Source of the DNA: an uncultured bacterium
GTDB lineage: Bacteria > Actinomycetota > Actinomycetes > S36-B12 > CAIKAW01
Reading direction: 5' to 3'
Assembly (NCBI GenBank): GCA_903825575.1
Contig: CAIKAW010000031.1
Span: 67,469-131,468 of the forward strand
Length of the DNA: 64,000 nucleotides
Shown here: in pieces, positions 1 to 9,310 of the stretch
How the letters are laid out: each line of letters begins with the position of its first letter
Numbering within the stretch: the stretch's first letter is position 1
Made by a program: the position numbers and the translations under genes
The notes under the pieces: generated by a model
Databases searched by the model: none
Told to the model about the DNA's origin: nothing
What the model saw: the letters and a program-made list of their open reading frames with translations, nothing else

Positions 1-1410
1 TGGCATCACTGCTTCGCCGTACTTCTCCAGTAGATGCGCGTTCGATTCGTACCAGAAGGGCCGTTCCCAGCCAACCGTCTCAAAGAAGACCGCGCCTAAG
101 GACTTCTCTCGTTCAAAGTACGGCGAGAGCCGCACGTTTCGGTTCGAGTTCCATTGTTCGGCTGGGTGGACAATTCCGTATGTCTTGTTGAATCCCTCGG
201 CACTGCGGTCCTTGACGTGCTTTCGCGACTTGTGGTGATCGTGGAATCGAGCGATGTCGGACGAATGCAGATCGATTTCCGATTCGCCGTGCGTCATCCA
301 TTCGGCGACAGCTCGACCAGTGCCCGGGCCCTCCTTGATCCAAACCGCTGCGACCGACCAAAGGCCCTTAACCTCGGGGGTTTCTCCAAGGATCGGCATA
401 CCGTCTGGGGTGAGAGACAGAAGTCCATTGATCGCATACTTCTGCCCAACGGATTCATCTCCGATGATTTCCGGCATCAGTTCGAGCGAGTGCTCATCCT
501 GTAGGTCAAAATCCTTCTGGGTGAAGGGGAACTCAGTTGGCGATAAGGGGGCTTCCTCTACCGAAGGAACCTCCTCCGGGTCGTGGAGGATCGGGCGGTG
601 GGCGTATGAACCAACCTCAAGTCCCGTTCCGTGCTGGCGCTCGTACATGTTCGTGTCCATGTCCCGAATGATCGGGTACTCGATGTCGCCCTTGGCATCC
701 TTGAACCGCGGTACCGGGCCGATGTCCTTCATCTGATGTACCGCTGGAGTCAACGGAATTTCTGCTCCAGCCATTTTTGCCAGCTTCGGGCTCCATAGGC
801 CGCAGGCGATTACAACAGTTCCTGCTTCGATGTCGCCTTGGGTCGTGCGAACCCGCGTGATTCTTCCGGCTTCAACGTCAAGTCCGATAACTTCGATTCC
901 GGCACAGACTGTTAGAGCACCCATTTCCTGGGCCCGTTCGCGCATGATTGTGCCCGCACGCAATGAGTCGACAACACCAACTCCCGGCGTGTAGAAACCG
1001 CCAAGAATTACGGTCTCGTCGATATAGGGAACGAGTTCCTTGATTTGCGCTGGCGTGATTATCGAAGTGCCATCGATTCCCCACGATTTAGCTGAGGAAA
1101 CTCGTCGGGCAAGTTCCTGCATTCGCTCGGGGGTGCGGGCTACTTCGATGCCACCGCACTCGGTGAATACTCCCATTTCACGGTACTGCTTAACGCTGTC
1201 ATAGGTGAGTTGTGCCATCTCTTTGGTGTGATCGACAGGGAAGATGAAGTTGGACGCGTGTCCGGTTGACCCTCCTGGGTTGGGTAGCGATCCCTTGTCC
1301 AATTGAACGATGTCGGTCCAGCCCAGTCTCGCTAGGTGGTAAACCACGCTGTTACCGACAATGCCTGCACCAATGACAACACATTTGGCACTAGCTGGGA
1401 CGTTACTCAT
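1..1410 (-). CDS. FAD-dependent oxidoreductase, dimethylglycine/sarcosine dehydrogenase-like (3' end truncated by window edge)
   Basis: Not in the supplied ORF track because it runs off the window. Minus-strand reading from ATG at 1410 gives MSNVPASAKCVVIGAGIVGNSVVYHLARLGW... (Rossmann GxGxxG, DAO fold) and ends ...GWERPFWYESNAHLLEKYGEAVMP, typical of DMGDH/SARDH proteins. Confidence 0.85.
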   Translation of the reverse strand, partial: MSNVPASAKCVVIGAGIVGNSVVYHLARLGWTDIVQLDKGSLPNPGGSTGHASNFIFPVDHTKEMAQLTYDSVKQYREMGVFTECGGIEVARTPERMQELARRVSSAKSWGIDGTSIITPAQIKELVPYIDETVILGGFYTPGVGVVDSLRAGTIMRERAQEMGALTVCAGIEVIGLDVEAGRITRVRTTQGDIEAGTVVIACGLWSPKLAKMAGAEIPLTPAVHQMKDIGPVPRFKDAKGDIEYPIIRDMDTNMYERQHGTGLEVGSYAHRPILHDPEEVPSVEEAPLSPTEFPFTQKDFDLQDEHSLELMPEIIGDESVGQKYAINGLLSLTPDGMPILGETPEVKGLWSVAAVWIKEGPGTGRAVAEWMTHGESEIDLHSSDIARFHDHHKSRKHVKDRSAEGFNKTYGIVHPAEQWNSNRNVRLSPYFEREKSLGAVFFETVGWERPFWYESNAHLLEKYGEAVMP

Positions 1411-1446
1411 TCTGGACCTGCTCTCATTCTGTTGGGATCGACAATT

Positions 1447-2106
1447 TCAAAGTGATCGGCGCATGGCGCCTTCGAATCCATCTACGTGTTGCAACATGAC
1501 TGCTGTCGCCTGACCTACATCGCCATCGCGCACGGCACAAAGCAGGGCTCGGTGTTCGAGAACCGCCTGTCCTAAAGTAGTAACCCGATCCAGTGCAAGA
1601 AACCAGATCCGCAGTGCATGCGTGTAGTGCTGGCTGAGCACGCCGGCAAGAAACTCATTCCTGGCCATCTGATAGATCGCCTCGTGGACAGCCTGGTCCA
1701 GAATCATCAAATCTCGCTCACGTGGAGCAGCGCCTATCCGATCCAAGCGGTCAACGAGTTGATCAAGACGTTCGAGATCGGCGGGACTGCGGCGTTCGGC
1801 TGCCAACCCTGCGGCAAACGGTTCAAGCTGCACTCGAACCTCCGACAGGGCGGCCAAGTTGCGCACGTCGACCCCGGCAACAAACATGCCTCGGCGAGGG
1901 TAAACCTCAACGAGTCGTTCGTCGGCTAAGGACCGCAGAGCTTCCCGGACAGGGGTGCGACTAACGCCTAGGCGAGTCATCAGGTCTTGCTCTCGGAGGA
2001 GGGATCCTGGTGCCAATTCCAAAGTTACGATCAGTTCGCGAATGGCGAAGTAGGCCCGATCGCTCAACGATTGATCGATACCAGCTACTGCTAGACCCGA
2101 GGCCAC
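1447..2106 (-). CDS. GntR family transcriptional regulator (FCD domain)
   Basis: N-terminal wHTH 'REQDLMTRLGVSRTPVREALRSLADERLVEVYPRRGMFV' typical of GntR/FadR subfamily. Confidence 0.9.
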   Translation of the reverse strand: MASGLAVAGIDQSLSDRAYFAIRELIVTLELAPGSLLREQDLMTRLGVSRTPVREALRSLADERLVEVYPRRGMFVAGVDVRNLAALSEVRVQLEPFAAGLAAERRSPADLERLDQLVDRLDRIGAAPRERDLMILDQAVHEAIYQMARNEFLAGVLSQHYTHALRIWFLALDRVTTLGQAVLEHRALLCAVRDGDVGQATAVMLQHVDGFEGAMRRSL

Positions 2107-2196
2107 CTAGATTCCAATCTGCGTCGTGATGGCACAGGTATATCAGTCTTACTGGCTGACGGATCGGATCAACCTCGGTGTTGCGAAGGGCGCAAT

Positions 2197-4050
2197 TCAG
2201 CTCGGGAAAGCTAATTGCTCGACGAAGCGGTCGTTGAAATCGGTGCGATCGGACAGTTCCACGTACCGGATTTCCGTGAGCAATGCGGCCGCCCCATGCC
2301 GTTCCGGCGCCGAAAGCAGCACCATCTTCGCCCCCTCGCCAGCCACATTTCCAGCGCTGACGATTCGCATCACCGGCAATTTGGGCACCAAGCCAATGCG
2401 GATCGCGCTGATGGGCGACAAGTAGGTACCAAAGGAACCGGCCAGAAGCACCTGTTGAACATCGCTCGGGTCTAATCCCAGTTCAGCAAGAAGCAGCGTC
2501 CAACCGGTTGATATGGCGGCCTTGGCGAATTGCAATTCTCGAACATCACGCTGAGATACGAAGATCGGCCGATCCACTTCGCCTTCGGCAGGGGCAAGGA
2601 TGAAGACCCGCTCACCAGCGACTTCACTAAGTCGTTCCGCCAAGTGCGGCCAGCGTTCGGCTGCCACCTCTGAACTGACAAATCGGCCGCTGGAGTCGAG
2701 CAGTCCCAGGCGAGTCAGCTCAGAAACTGCGTCGACCAGACCAGAGCCGCAGATCCCAACTGGTGTTGTCTGGCCGATTACCTCTATTTCAACCGAGGAT
2801 TCAGTCAGGCGTACGACTTCAATTGCTCCGGATGCAGCTCGAACACCACAGCGGATCGATCCGGCCTCAAATGCCGGGCCGGCGGGTGCAGCTGTAGCGA
2901 CCAATCGGTCTCCATCGCTGAGGACAATTTCGCAATTTGTGCCGATGTCGATGAAGAGACGCAGGCGCTTATCACGATCCATGCCGGTCGCCAACGCTCC
3001 AGCAATGATGTCCCCGCCCACGTATGCGCCGAGCGCCGGGAAGATTACCGCCCGAGCCCGCGGATGAACCTGGATACCCAGGTCCTTCGCCAACATCCCG
3101 CTAGGCGCATGCGATACGAGGACAAACGGGGCAACCCCCATCGGCTCGGGGTCGATCCCCAAAGCTAGCGCCACCATTGTCGCGTTTCCGGCCAAGGCCA
3201 CCTCATAGACGTTCTCTGGTAGCACCCCTCCTTCGGCACAGGCGTCCGCAGTCAATTCATTCAAGGTTTCGTGGGCCAAAGCTTGCAGCCGACCCAACGC
3301 CGATGGATCGAGCATTGTCGCGCTGATGCGGCTAATTACGTCAGCACCAAATGGCTGTTGTTTGTTCAGCATCGAATGCACGGCCACAGGAGTTCCCGTG
3401 ATGAGGTCCAGAAGCGTTGCGACCACCGTGGTTGTGCCAAGGTCAAATGCGAGGGCGTACTGGGCTGGCGTCGTGTCGCCCGGCTCGACCGCAATAAGTT
3501 CATCGTCGACGATAACCGCCGTTACGGCAAAACTGTTTCCGCGAAGCACACCGCCAATTTCTCTAAGCAGCCCCGGGTCGACGCGCAGTTCAAGGTCGTC
3601 TATCGCCTGCAGCACCCGGTCCACATCACTGCGCTGGTCGCTCAGACTCGGGGATTCCAGTTCCAGGTACCGTTTTTGAACCGCTGGCCGCAGAATCACT
3701 TGGCGGCCCACTCCGACGGTGGCCGCCTTTGGCCGTGTCGTCAACGGGGGCACTTCAATTAGTAAGTCTTCGTTCGCGAGAGCGGTGCAGGCTAGCCTCC
3801 ACCCTTGACGGAGTTGTTCGGTATCGAAAGCCCGGCCGTCGAGCCGCTGAACGGGTACGTTGCCTTCAACAACTCTGATCTTGCATTTCTTGCAGGTACC
3901 GTGACCGCCACAGGTGGAGTCGATGGCAATTCCATTCCAACTCGCCGCATCAAACACGCTCACTCCGGCAGGAACGCGCACGTCCTTGTCCGACGGAGTA
4001 AACCGCAGCCGTACCCGACTAGGGCCGTTCTCGATCTCATGTTCAAGCAT
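2197..4050 (-). CDS. ASKHA-domain 2Fe-2S protein, RACo-like reductive activator of corrinoid proteins (DUF4445)
   Basis: N-terminal ferredoxin motif 'STCGGHGTCKKCKIRVVEG', then ASKHA ATPase-like segments 'ALAFDLGTTTVVATLLDL' and 'LFIDIGTNCEIVL'; located in a corrinoid methyltransferase operon. Confidence 0.88.
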   Translation of the reverse strand: MLEHEIENGPSRVRLRFTPSDKDVRVPAGVSVFDAASWNGIAIDSTCGGHGTCKKCKIRVVEGNVPVQRLDGRAFDTEQLRQGWRLACTALANEDLLIEVPPLTTRPKAATVGVGRQVILRPAVQKRYLELESPSLSDQRSDVDRVLQAIDDLELRVDPGLLREIGGVLRGNSFAVTAVIVDDELIAVEPGDTTPAQYALAFDLGTTTVVATLLDLITGTPVAVHSMLNKQQPFGADVISRISATMLDPSALGRLQALAHETLNELTADACAEGGVLPENVYEVALAGNATMVALALGIDPEPMGVAPFVLVSHAPSGMLAKDLGIQVHPRARAVIFPALGAYVGGDIIAGALATGMDRDKRLRLFIDIGTNCEIVLSDGDRLVATAAPAGPAFEAGSIRCGVRAASGAIEVVRLTESSVEIEVIGQTTPVGICGSGLVDAVSELTRLGLLDSSGRFVSSEVAAERWPHLAERLSEVAGERVFILAPAEGEVDRPIFVSQRDVRELQFAKAAISTGWTLLLAELGLDPSDVQQVLLAGSFGTYLSPISAIRIGLVPKLPVMRIVSAGNVAGEGAKMVLLSAPERHGAAALLTEIRYVELSDRTDFNDRFVEQLAFPS

Positions 4051-4918
4051 TCGCGCTGGCTGCGTTCTCGGCGGCTTGGCGAGCGCGGTGGGCCGTAATC
4101 CAATTCGAGCCCCAATCGTCGTTCCCCAGCAGCAGATCCGCCGCCTTAATCGCAGTGTTGATCGCTGGGGTCCGAGCGTCCATGATCGCGCTAGTCAGTC
4201 CCACGGTTGCGGCCATCGGCAAGAACGTCGCGTTAATGGCGTGCCGGTCCGGCATCCCGAAGGAAACATTCGACGCCCCGAGTGTGGTATTAAGCCCGTA
4301 CTTTTCCTTGATCAGGTGAATTGTCTCCAACGTTTTGACTACGAGCGAAGTGTCTGCACCGATTGGCATGGCCAGGGGATCTATGAGCACGTCTTCAAGG
4401 GGCACGCCGTGCCGCTCAGCCGCAGCCACGATTACAGCTACCAGTTCCAGACGCCTGGCAGGGTCCTCGGGGATCTCGTGCTCATCATTTGGCAGGCAGA
4501 TGATCGCGGCTCCATATTTCTTCACGAGCGGGAAAATGATGTCCATTCGCTCCACTTCGGCAGTCACGGAATTCACGAGCGCTTTTCCTTCGTACGCAGC
4601 CAGACCGGCCGTTAACGCTTCGATAACTGATGAATCGATACATAACGGGAGATCGGTAAGGGACTGAACAAGGCGCACGGCCCGTGCGAGCAGGTCAGCT
4701 TCGTCCACCAGCGGCAAACCCATATTGACGTCAAGAACCATGGCTCCGCCTGCCACTTGAGCGGCAACGTCTGTCTCAATTGCCGATAGATCGCCAGATC
4801 TAAGTTGCTCCTGGAACTTCTTTCGCCCCGTCGGATTGATTCGCTCGCCGATAATGCAGAACGGTTGATCGGCACCGATGGTGACATTCTTGCTCGGAGA
4901 ACTTAGAACGGTATGCAT
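4043..4918 (-). CDS. MtrH-like / pterin-binding methyltetrahydrofolate:corrinoid methyltransferase
   Basis: 'FCIIGERINPTGRKKFQEQLRSGD' and 'GGAMVLDVNMGLPLVDEADLL', 'PLCIDSSVIEAL' are typical of pterin-binding methyltransferases. ATG at 4918 chosen over the longer track ORF (4043-5095). Confidence 0.87.
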   Translation of the reverse strand: MHTVLSSPSKNVTIGADQPFCIIGERINPTGRKKFQEQLRSGDLSAIETDVAAQVAGGAMVLDVNMGLPLVDEADLLARAVRLVQSLTDLPLCIDSSVIEALTAGLAAYEGKALVNSVTAEVERMDIIFPLVKKYGAAIICLPNDEHEIPEDPARRLELVAVIVAAAERHGVPLEDVLIDPLAMPIGADTSLVVKTLETIHLIKEKYGLNTTLGASNVSFGMPDRHAINATFLPMAATVGLTSAIMDARTPAINTAIKAADLLLGNDDWGSNWITAHRARQAAENAASANA

Positions 4919-4931
4919 ATTGCTCCTCGAT

Positions 4932-5831
4932 CTAATTTGTGTGCAGGGCAAGTTCGGTGACAAGACGCGCAATGCTTCCGTCATGGCGGAAATCGGCCAA
5001 GTGGATCCCGGCAACTCCGGGCAATGCCAGCGCATGTGCGGCCTGTTCCCTGGCAAGTATGTACGCCGCTTCTGCTTGATCAGAGGCTTGGGCAATTCGC
5101 GCGATCGTCGCCGCAGGAACGGAAATCCCGGGCACTCGGTCGTCCATGAACTTCAATGCCCGCGCTGACTTGGTCAAGCAAATGGTTGGCAGTAGGGCCG
5201 TTTGTTCCGTAAACCCCGCTTGAAGACAGCCGGCAACGAATTCCTCGAGTCTCTCAAAGTGATAGCAGATCTGCAGCTGCAGAAACCGTGCGCCGGCCCG
5301 ACTCTTCAGGTCCGCCCGCTGCACGCGGTACTCCAGGGGCGGAGCAGAAGGGTTCTCGACGGCACCGATGAACAGGTGCGGGGGTGGATCGATTCTGCGT
5401 CCGGACAGGTACGCACCAGCAGCTATACCAGCAGCAACGGAAATTAGTTGCGGTCCATCGAGGTCGAAAACCCGCCGAGCTTGAGGCTCGTCACCTGCAG
5501 AGACATCATCTCCAGTTAGTGCGCAGATGTTCTCTATTCCGAACATGCTTGCACCGACAATATCTGCCTGCAGTGCCAGGCGGTTCTTGTCTCGGCAGAC
5601 CACCTGCAAGATCGGCTCGGCGCCCGCCTGCTTGATAGCTATGGCGATCGCGACGTTTGACGCATGGGCGTGGGCTGCTGGGTTGTCAGTCGCGTTAATG
5701 GCGTCCACGTAAGGGGCGAGATCCGCGATTCTTTGCGTCACAGCATTCAGGCCGTCACCGTCCACGGTCGCCAGTTCAGCAGTTACAACAGGGCGACTAC
5801 GTTGGACTAGTAGTGATTCAAGCTCGGACAT
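4932..5831 (-). CDS. metF: methylenetetrahydrofolate reductase (MetF family)
   Basis: TIM-barrel MetF-like sequence starting MSELESLLVQRSRPVVTAELATVDG; 'DAINATDNPAAHAHASNVAIAIAIKQAGAEPILQVVCRDKNRLALQADIVGA' is characteristic. Start 5831 preferred over the track start 6002. Confidence 0.88.
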   Translation of the reverse strand: MSELESLLVQRSRPVVTAELATVDGDGLNAVTQRIADLAPYVDAINATDNPAAHAHASNVAIAIAIKQAGAEPILQVVCRDKNRLALQADIVGASMFGIENICALTGDDVSAGDEPQARRVFDLDGPQLISVAAGIAAGAYLSGRRIDPPPHLFIGAVENPSAPPLEYRVQRADLKSRAGARFLQLQICYHFERLEEFVAGCLQAGFTEQTALLPTICLTKSARALKFMDDRVPGISVPAATIARIAQASDQAEAAYILAREQAAHALALPGVAGIHLADFRHDGSIARLVTELALHTN

Positions 5832-6192
5832 CGGGTCGCCACCCGTCGGGCGTCGCTTGGTCGCGTTTGCTGAAGAAGTTTCGCCATGACGAACTCCCGC
5901 GCAGGGTGTTGTCGACAGGAGCCCGAAGTTGGCTGAATTCCGAGCGCCAAGATTTAGGCAAAGGCCAGCGAATGCTTCGCCGATAGGCCTTAGTCCAGAC
6001 ACACATCATTTCAGGGACCACCTCGCAGTGGCCGTCGTCGCGGACCCCGCCGCACGGACCGTTACGAAGCGACTTAGGGCACGTCATGGGGCAAGTCATA
6101 CCGGTTGAGTGCAAGACGCACTGCCCACACATCCGACAGTCCCAGAGCGGGCCTTTAACCGCATGTTCAATAAGCGGCAGGAATTCGGGCAT
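5818..6192 (-). CDS. MetV-like / methylenetetrahydrofolate reductase C-terminal (cysteine-rich zinc) protein
   Basis: 124 aa Cys-rich protein 'LWDCRMCGQCVLHSTGMTCPMTCPKSLRNGPCGGVRDDGHCEV' matching the MTHFR_C/MetV pattern; overlaps metF start. Confidence 0.82.
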   Translation of the reverse strand: MPEFLPLIEHAVKGPLWDCRMCGQCVLHSTGMTCPMTCPKSLRNGPCGGVRDDGHCEVVPEMMCVWTKAYRRSIRWPLPKSWRSEFSQLRAPVDNTLRGSSSWRNFFSKRDQATPDGWRPDVRA

Positions 6193-6217
6193 GAGTTAGT
6201 TCTTTCGCGACCGTGAA

Positions 6218-6883
6218 TCAGGCATTTGCCAGCGCACGTCGCTTGGCGATGAGGTCTTTGGCTCGCCGAACTGCCGTGGACGCGTCGGCAGCGTAGCCGT
6301 CGGCTCCTACCGCATCGGCGTATTCCTGAGTAACGGGTGCACCGCCGACCATGACGATGACCTTGTCCCGAAGCCCTGCCTTCTCAAGTGCGTTCATATT
6401 TGCCTTGAACATGGGCATGGTTGTGGTTAGGAATGCAGACATCCCGACGATGTCGGGTTGGTGTTCCTCGATGGCGGCGATGAACTTCTCCGGGGACACC
6501 TGAACCCCAAGATCGATTACTTCGAATCCAGCCCCCTCGAGCATGATGTTCACTAGGTTCTTGCCGATGTCGTGGACATCGCCCTTGACCGTGCCCATTA
6601 CGAATTTGCCGATACTCTCGGCACCGGTTAGGGCAAGCAATGGCCGCAGCACATCTAGGGCTCCCGACATTGCGCGCCCGGCGATCAACATCTCGGGTAC
6701 AAAGAAGTCACCACGTTCGAATCTGGCCCCGACCTCTTCCAAGCTTGGAATGAGTGCGTCGTACAGGATTGAATCCGGAGACATACCGGCACTAAGTCCT
6801 TCTTGTGTCAGGCTCAGAACTGCCGGTGCATTTCCTACCATGGTCTCTTCGTAGAGGGCCTTGATGATGTCTTCGGGGGTCAT
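6218..6883 (-). CDS. corrinoid (cobalamin-binding) methyltransferase protein, MtbC/MttC-like
   Basis: B12-binding signature 'GTVKGDVHDIGKNLVNIMLEGAGFEVIDLGVQV' (DxHxxG). Confidence 0.93.
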   Translation of the reverse strand: MTPEDIIKALYEETMVGNAPAVLSLTQEGLSAGMSPDSILYDALIPSLEEVGARFERGDFFVPEMLIAGRAMSGALDVLRPLLALTGAESIGKFVMGTVKGDVHDIGKNLVNIMLEGAGFEVIDLGVQVSPEKFIAAIEEHQPDIVGMSAFLTTTMPMFKANMNALEKAGLRDKVIVMVGGAPVTQEYADAVGADGYAADASTAVRRAKDLIAKRRALANA

Positions 6884-7683
6884 GCAGCGCCTGCCTTTCC
6901 CGCACGCCCCGGGCGCGCAGACCGATTAAGAACCCCGGGCAGGTAGCCGAGGGAAGTAGACAATTCCAAGCTGGCATCAACGAGCAGTGCACCTACTGCT
7001 GCAAATCGGTCCGGCGATAAGCGCACGGCAGGTCCGGTGACGGAGATCGCCGCAACCACCGCATCGCTCGCGCCTCGCACTGGAGCAGCGATGGCGACCA
7101 GCCCTGGTTCGAGCTCGGAGTCGGCTACTGCGAATCCGAGCTGACGGATTCGAAACAGTTCCTGCTCCAAGGCAGTGCGACTGGTGACGGTTCGGTTGGT
7201 CCTGCGTTCCAACCTGCCGGCGGGCAATGCGGCAGCACCGAAGGAGAGGAAGACCTTGCCCAGTGCGCTGCAATGAAACGGCACACCTCGGCCCACCCAG
7301 TTTGTGGCACCAAGAAGATACGTGGAATCGACCTGGTCAATCTGTTCAACGCCAAGCGGACCGGGGACAGCTAGGTTGATGGTCTCGCCCGTCGCTCGAG
7401 CAATCCTGATCAACACCGGCCGAGCTAATTCAATAAGCGAATCCACTGCACCGGCCGAGTGCACGAAACGTGTGATTGCAACTCCCGGACGCACCGCGCC
7501 TTCACCTGTGCGCTGCACCAAGCCCTGTCTCTCCAAGCTCCCTAGCAATCGCGAAACCGTGGATTTCGGCAATTCAGACGCCGTCACGAGTTGACCAAAG
7601 GAAACGGCACCGGGGGAGTTGAGCACCATCACCAGAAGGCTGGCGGCACGGTCAACCGATTGCGACCCGGTTTGCGGCTTCAT
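6880..7683 (-). CDS. IclR family transcriptional regulator
   Basis: HTH 'ELPKSTVSRLLGSLERQGLVQR' and IclR effector domain 'FHCSALGKVFLS'. Start MKPQTG at 7683 has an upstream GGTGGGAG SD; the longer track start (7725) would translate a palindromic operator. Confidence 0.9.
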   Translation of the reverse strand: MKPQTGSQSVDRAASLLVMVLNSPGAVSFGQLVTASELPKSTVSRLLGSLERQGLVQRTGEGAVRPGVAITRFVHSAGAVDSLIELARPVLIRIARATGETINLAVPGPLGVEQIDQVDSTYLLGATNWVGRGVPFHCSALGKVFLSFGAAALPAGRLERRTNRTVTSRTALEQELFRIRQLGFAVADSELEPGLVAIAAPVRGASDAVVAAISVTGPAVRLSPDRFAAVGALLVDASLELSTSLGYLPGVLNRSARPGRAGKAGAA

Positions 7684-7697
7684 GGGCTCCCACCACT

Positions 7698-7724
7698 GTT
7701 CCATATTATGGAACCATAGTTCCA
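7698..7724. promoter_or_regulatory. Putative IclR operator: overlapping inverted repeats in the divergent IclR/MttB promoter
   Basis: GTTCCATA-T-TATGGAAC (7698-7714; 8-bp perfect arms) overlapping TGGAAC-CATA-GTTCCA (7709-7724): three half-sites. Confidence 0.75.
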
Positions 7725-7796
7725 CGCCTACATAGTAGGATTCCTTTCGTACCCGGTCAAGGCAACGGACCGGACAGATCCGACGGAGGCCCTTAG

Positions 7797-9236
7797 ATGT
7801 TCGTCAACAAGATGCCGCGCTACGACATCCTCTCGGCCGATGCAATGGCCACTTTGGACCGCGGATGGCGGCGGATCGTCTCCGAGATCGGAATCGAATT
7901 CTTATCTGACGAGGCGCTGGATCTGTTTCGTGCCGCTGGCCAACGGGTAGAGGACAACAACGTCTTCTTCGACCCCGAGTTCGTTCTCGCTCAGGTGGCA
8001 TTGGCTCCAAAGGAGTTCGATGTCCAGGCCCGTAATCCAGCGAACAGCATTCATATCGGGGGAGACCACATGGCCTTCTCCAGCGTTTATGGTCCACCGT
8101 TTGTGCGCGATGGCGACGTCCGCCGGGACGCGACCATGGAGGATTACCGCAATTTCGCGAAACTGGCCCAGTCCTTTAGTGCGATCGACAGCGTTGGCGG
8201 CGTAGTGGCGGAGCCGAACGACGCGCCATTGGACTCTCGGCACTTGGACATGCTTTACGCCACCATGACCCTGACCGACAAGATGTATATGGGCAATGTT
8301 GTTAGCGGGACGAACGCTCGCGACACGATCGCAATGGGCGAAATCCTCTTTGGAGGCCGAGCTGCCATCGAACAGACGCCGGTCAGCATTTCCTTGATCA
8401 ACTGCAACTCGCCGCTGCGTTGGGATGACCGGATGCTCGATGCGCAGTTCGAGTACAGCAGGGCAAGGCAGCCTGTCGTGCTGACCCCGTTCCTGTTGAT
8501 GGGCGCCATGTCGCCCGTCACCATTCCAGCGGCCTTGGTTCAGCAGATCGCAGAGGCGCTAACCGGAATCGCGCTTTCTCAGCTGATTTCGCCTGGTTGC
8601 CCCGTGATCTTCGGGTCGTTTCTTTCCAACATTGATATGCAGTCAGGATCCCCACAGTTCGGAACGCCAGAGTCAGCCACTGGCCTGCTCTGTACGGGTC
8701 AAATTGCTCGGTACTTTGGCTTGCCTTTCCGATCTGGAGGCGGGCTGAATTCTTCCCAGCTTCCCGATGCACAGGCAGCGTACGAATCGATGATGACTAT
8801 GGTTCCCACGTTCCTTGCAGGCACGAACTGGGTAATGCACTCGGCCGGCTGGTTGGACGGTGGCCTGATCGCCTCATACGAGAAGTATGTGATTGACGTC
8901 CAGATGCTTGAGATGCTCATCAAGGAATTCACGCCACTGGAAATCAACGAAGCGGAATTGGCTTTTGACGCACACCTCGAAGTTGGACACGCAGGACACT
9001 TCCTCGGGGCTATGCACACCATGGATCGGTTCCGCGATTGCTTCTACCGCCCGTTCCTTTCGAGTTCGGACAATTTCGACCGCTGGACCCGAAATGGCAG
9101 CAAAGACACGGCCACCCGGGCCGGAGAAATTGCCAAGAAGAAGATTGCCGATTTTGAAGCCCCACCGCTGGATGAGTCCATTCGGGGCGAACTTAGCGAC
9201 TACGTGGCCAGACGGCGGCACGAACTCGGTGACTGA
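7797..9236 (+). CDS. trimethylamine/glycine-betaine methyltransferase family protein (MttB superfamily, non-pyrrolysine)
   Basis: 479 aa, uninterrupted; MttB-like sequence (e.g. 'RRIVSEIGIEFLSDEALDLFRAAGQRVEDNNVFFDPEFV', 'FRSGGGLNSSQLPDAQAAYESMMT'). Adjacent to corrinoid protein, MtrH-like and RACo-like genes. Confidence 0.9.
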   Translation: MFVNKMPRYDILSADAMATLDRGWRRIVSEIGIEFLSDEALDLFRAAGQRVEDNNVFFDPEFVLAQVALAPKEFDVQARNPANSIHIGGDHMAFSSVYGPPFVRDGDVRRDATMEDYRNFAKLAQSFSAIDSVGGVVAEPNDAPLDSRHLDMLYATMTLTDKMYMGNVVSGTNARDTIAMGEILFGGRAAIEQTPVSISLINCNSPLRWDDRMLDAQFEYSRARQPVVLTPFLLMGAMSPVTIPAALVQQIAEALTGIALSQLISPGCPVIFGSFLSNIDMQSGSPQFGTPESATGLLCTGQIARYFGLPFRSGGGLNSSQLPDAQAAYESMMTMVPTFLAGTNWVMHSAGWLDGGLIASYEKYVIDVQMLEMLIKEFTPLEINEAELAFDAHLEVGHAGHFLGAMHTMDRFRDCFYRPFLSSSDNFDRWTRNGSKDTATRAGEIAKKKIADFEAPPLDESIRGELSDYVARRRHELGD

Positions 9237-9310
9237 CTCGCCCATCCAGGTGGCGGAATGATTCACGGTGGGTCTTCCAATATGGTGCGTCCTGCGCCTA
9301 GAGTTCCCCG

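Noticed and set aside
113-736. Small ORFs (82 aa minus; 116 and 160 aa plus) at window start
   Set aside because: They lie in wrong frames or opposite to the truncated DMGDH-like CDS, which has a continuous family-consistent sequence.
5818-5831. Frameshift splitting a fused MetF-MetV gene
   Set aside because: MetV precedes MetF and each has its own start and stop; the 14-nt overlap is typical of translational coupling rather than a broken fusion.
7684-7725. Longer IclR N-terminus MELWFHNMEQWWEP
   Set aside because: Encoded by the palindromic operator; a good SD precedes the MKPQTG start at 7683.
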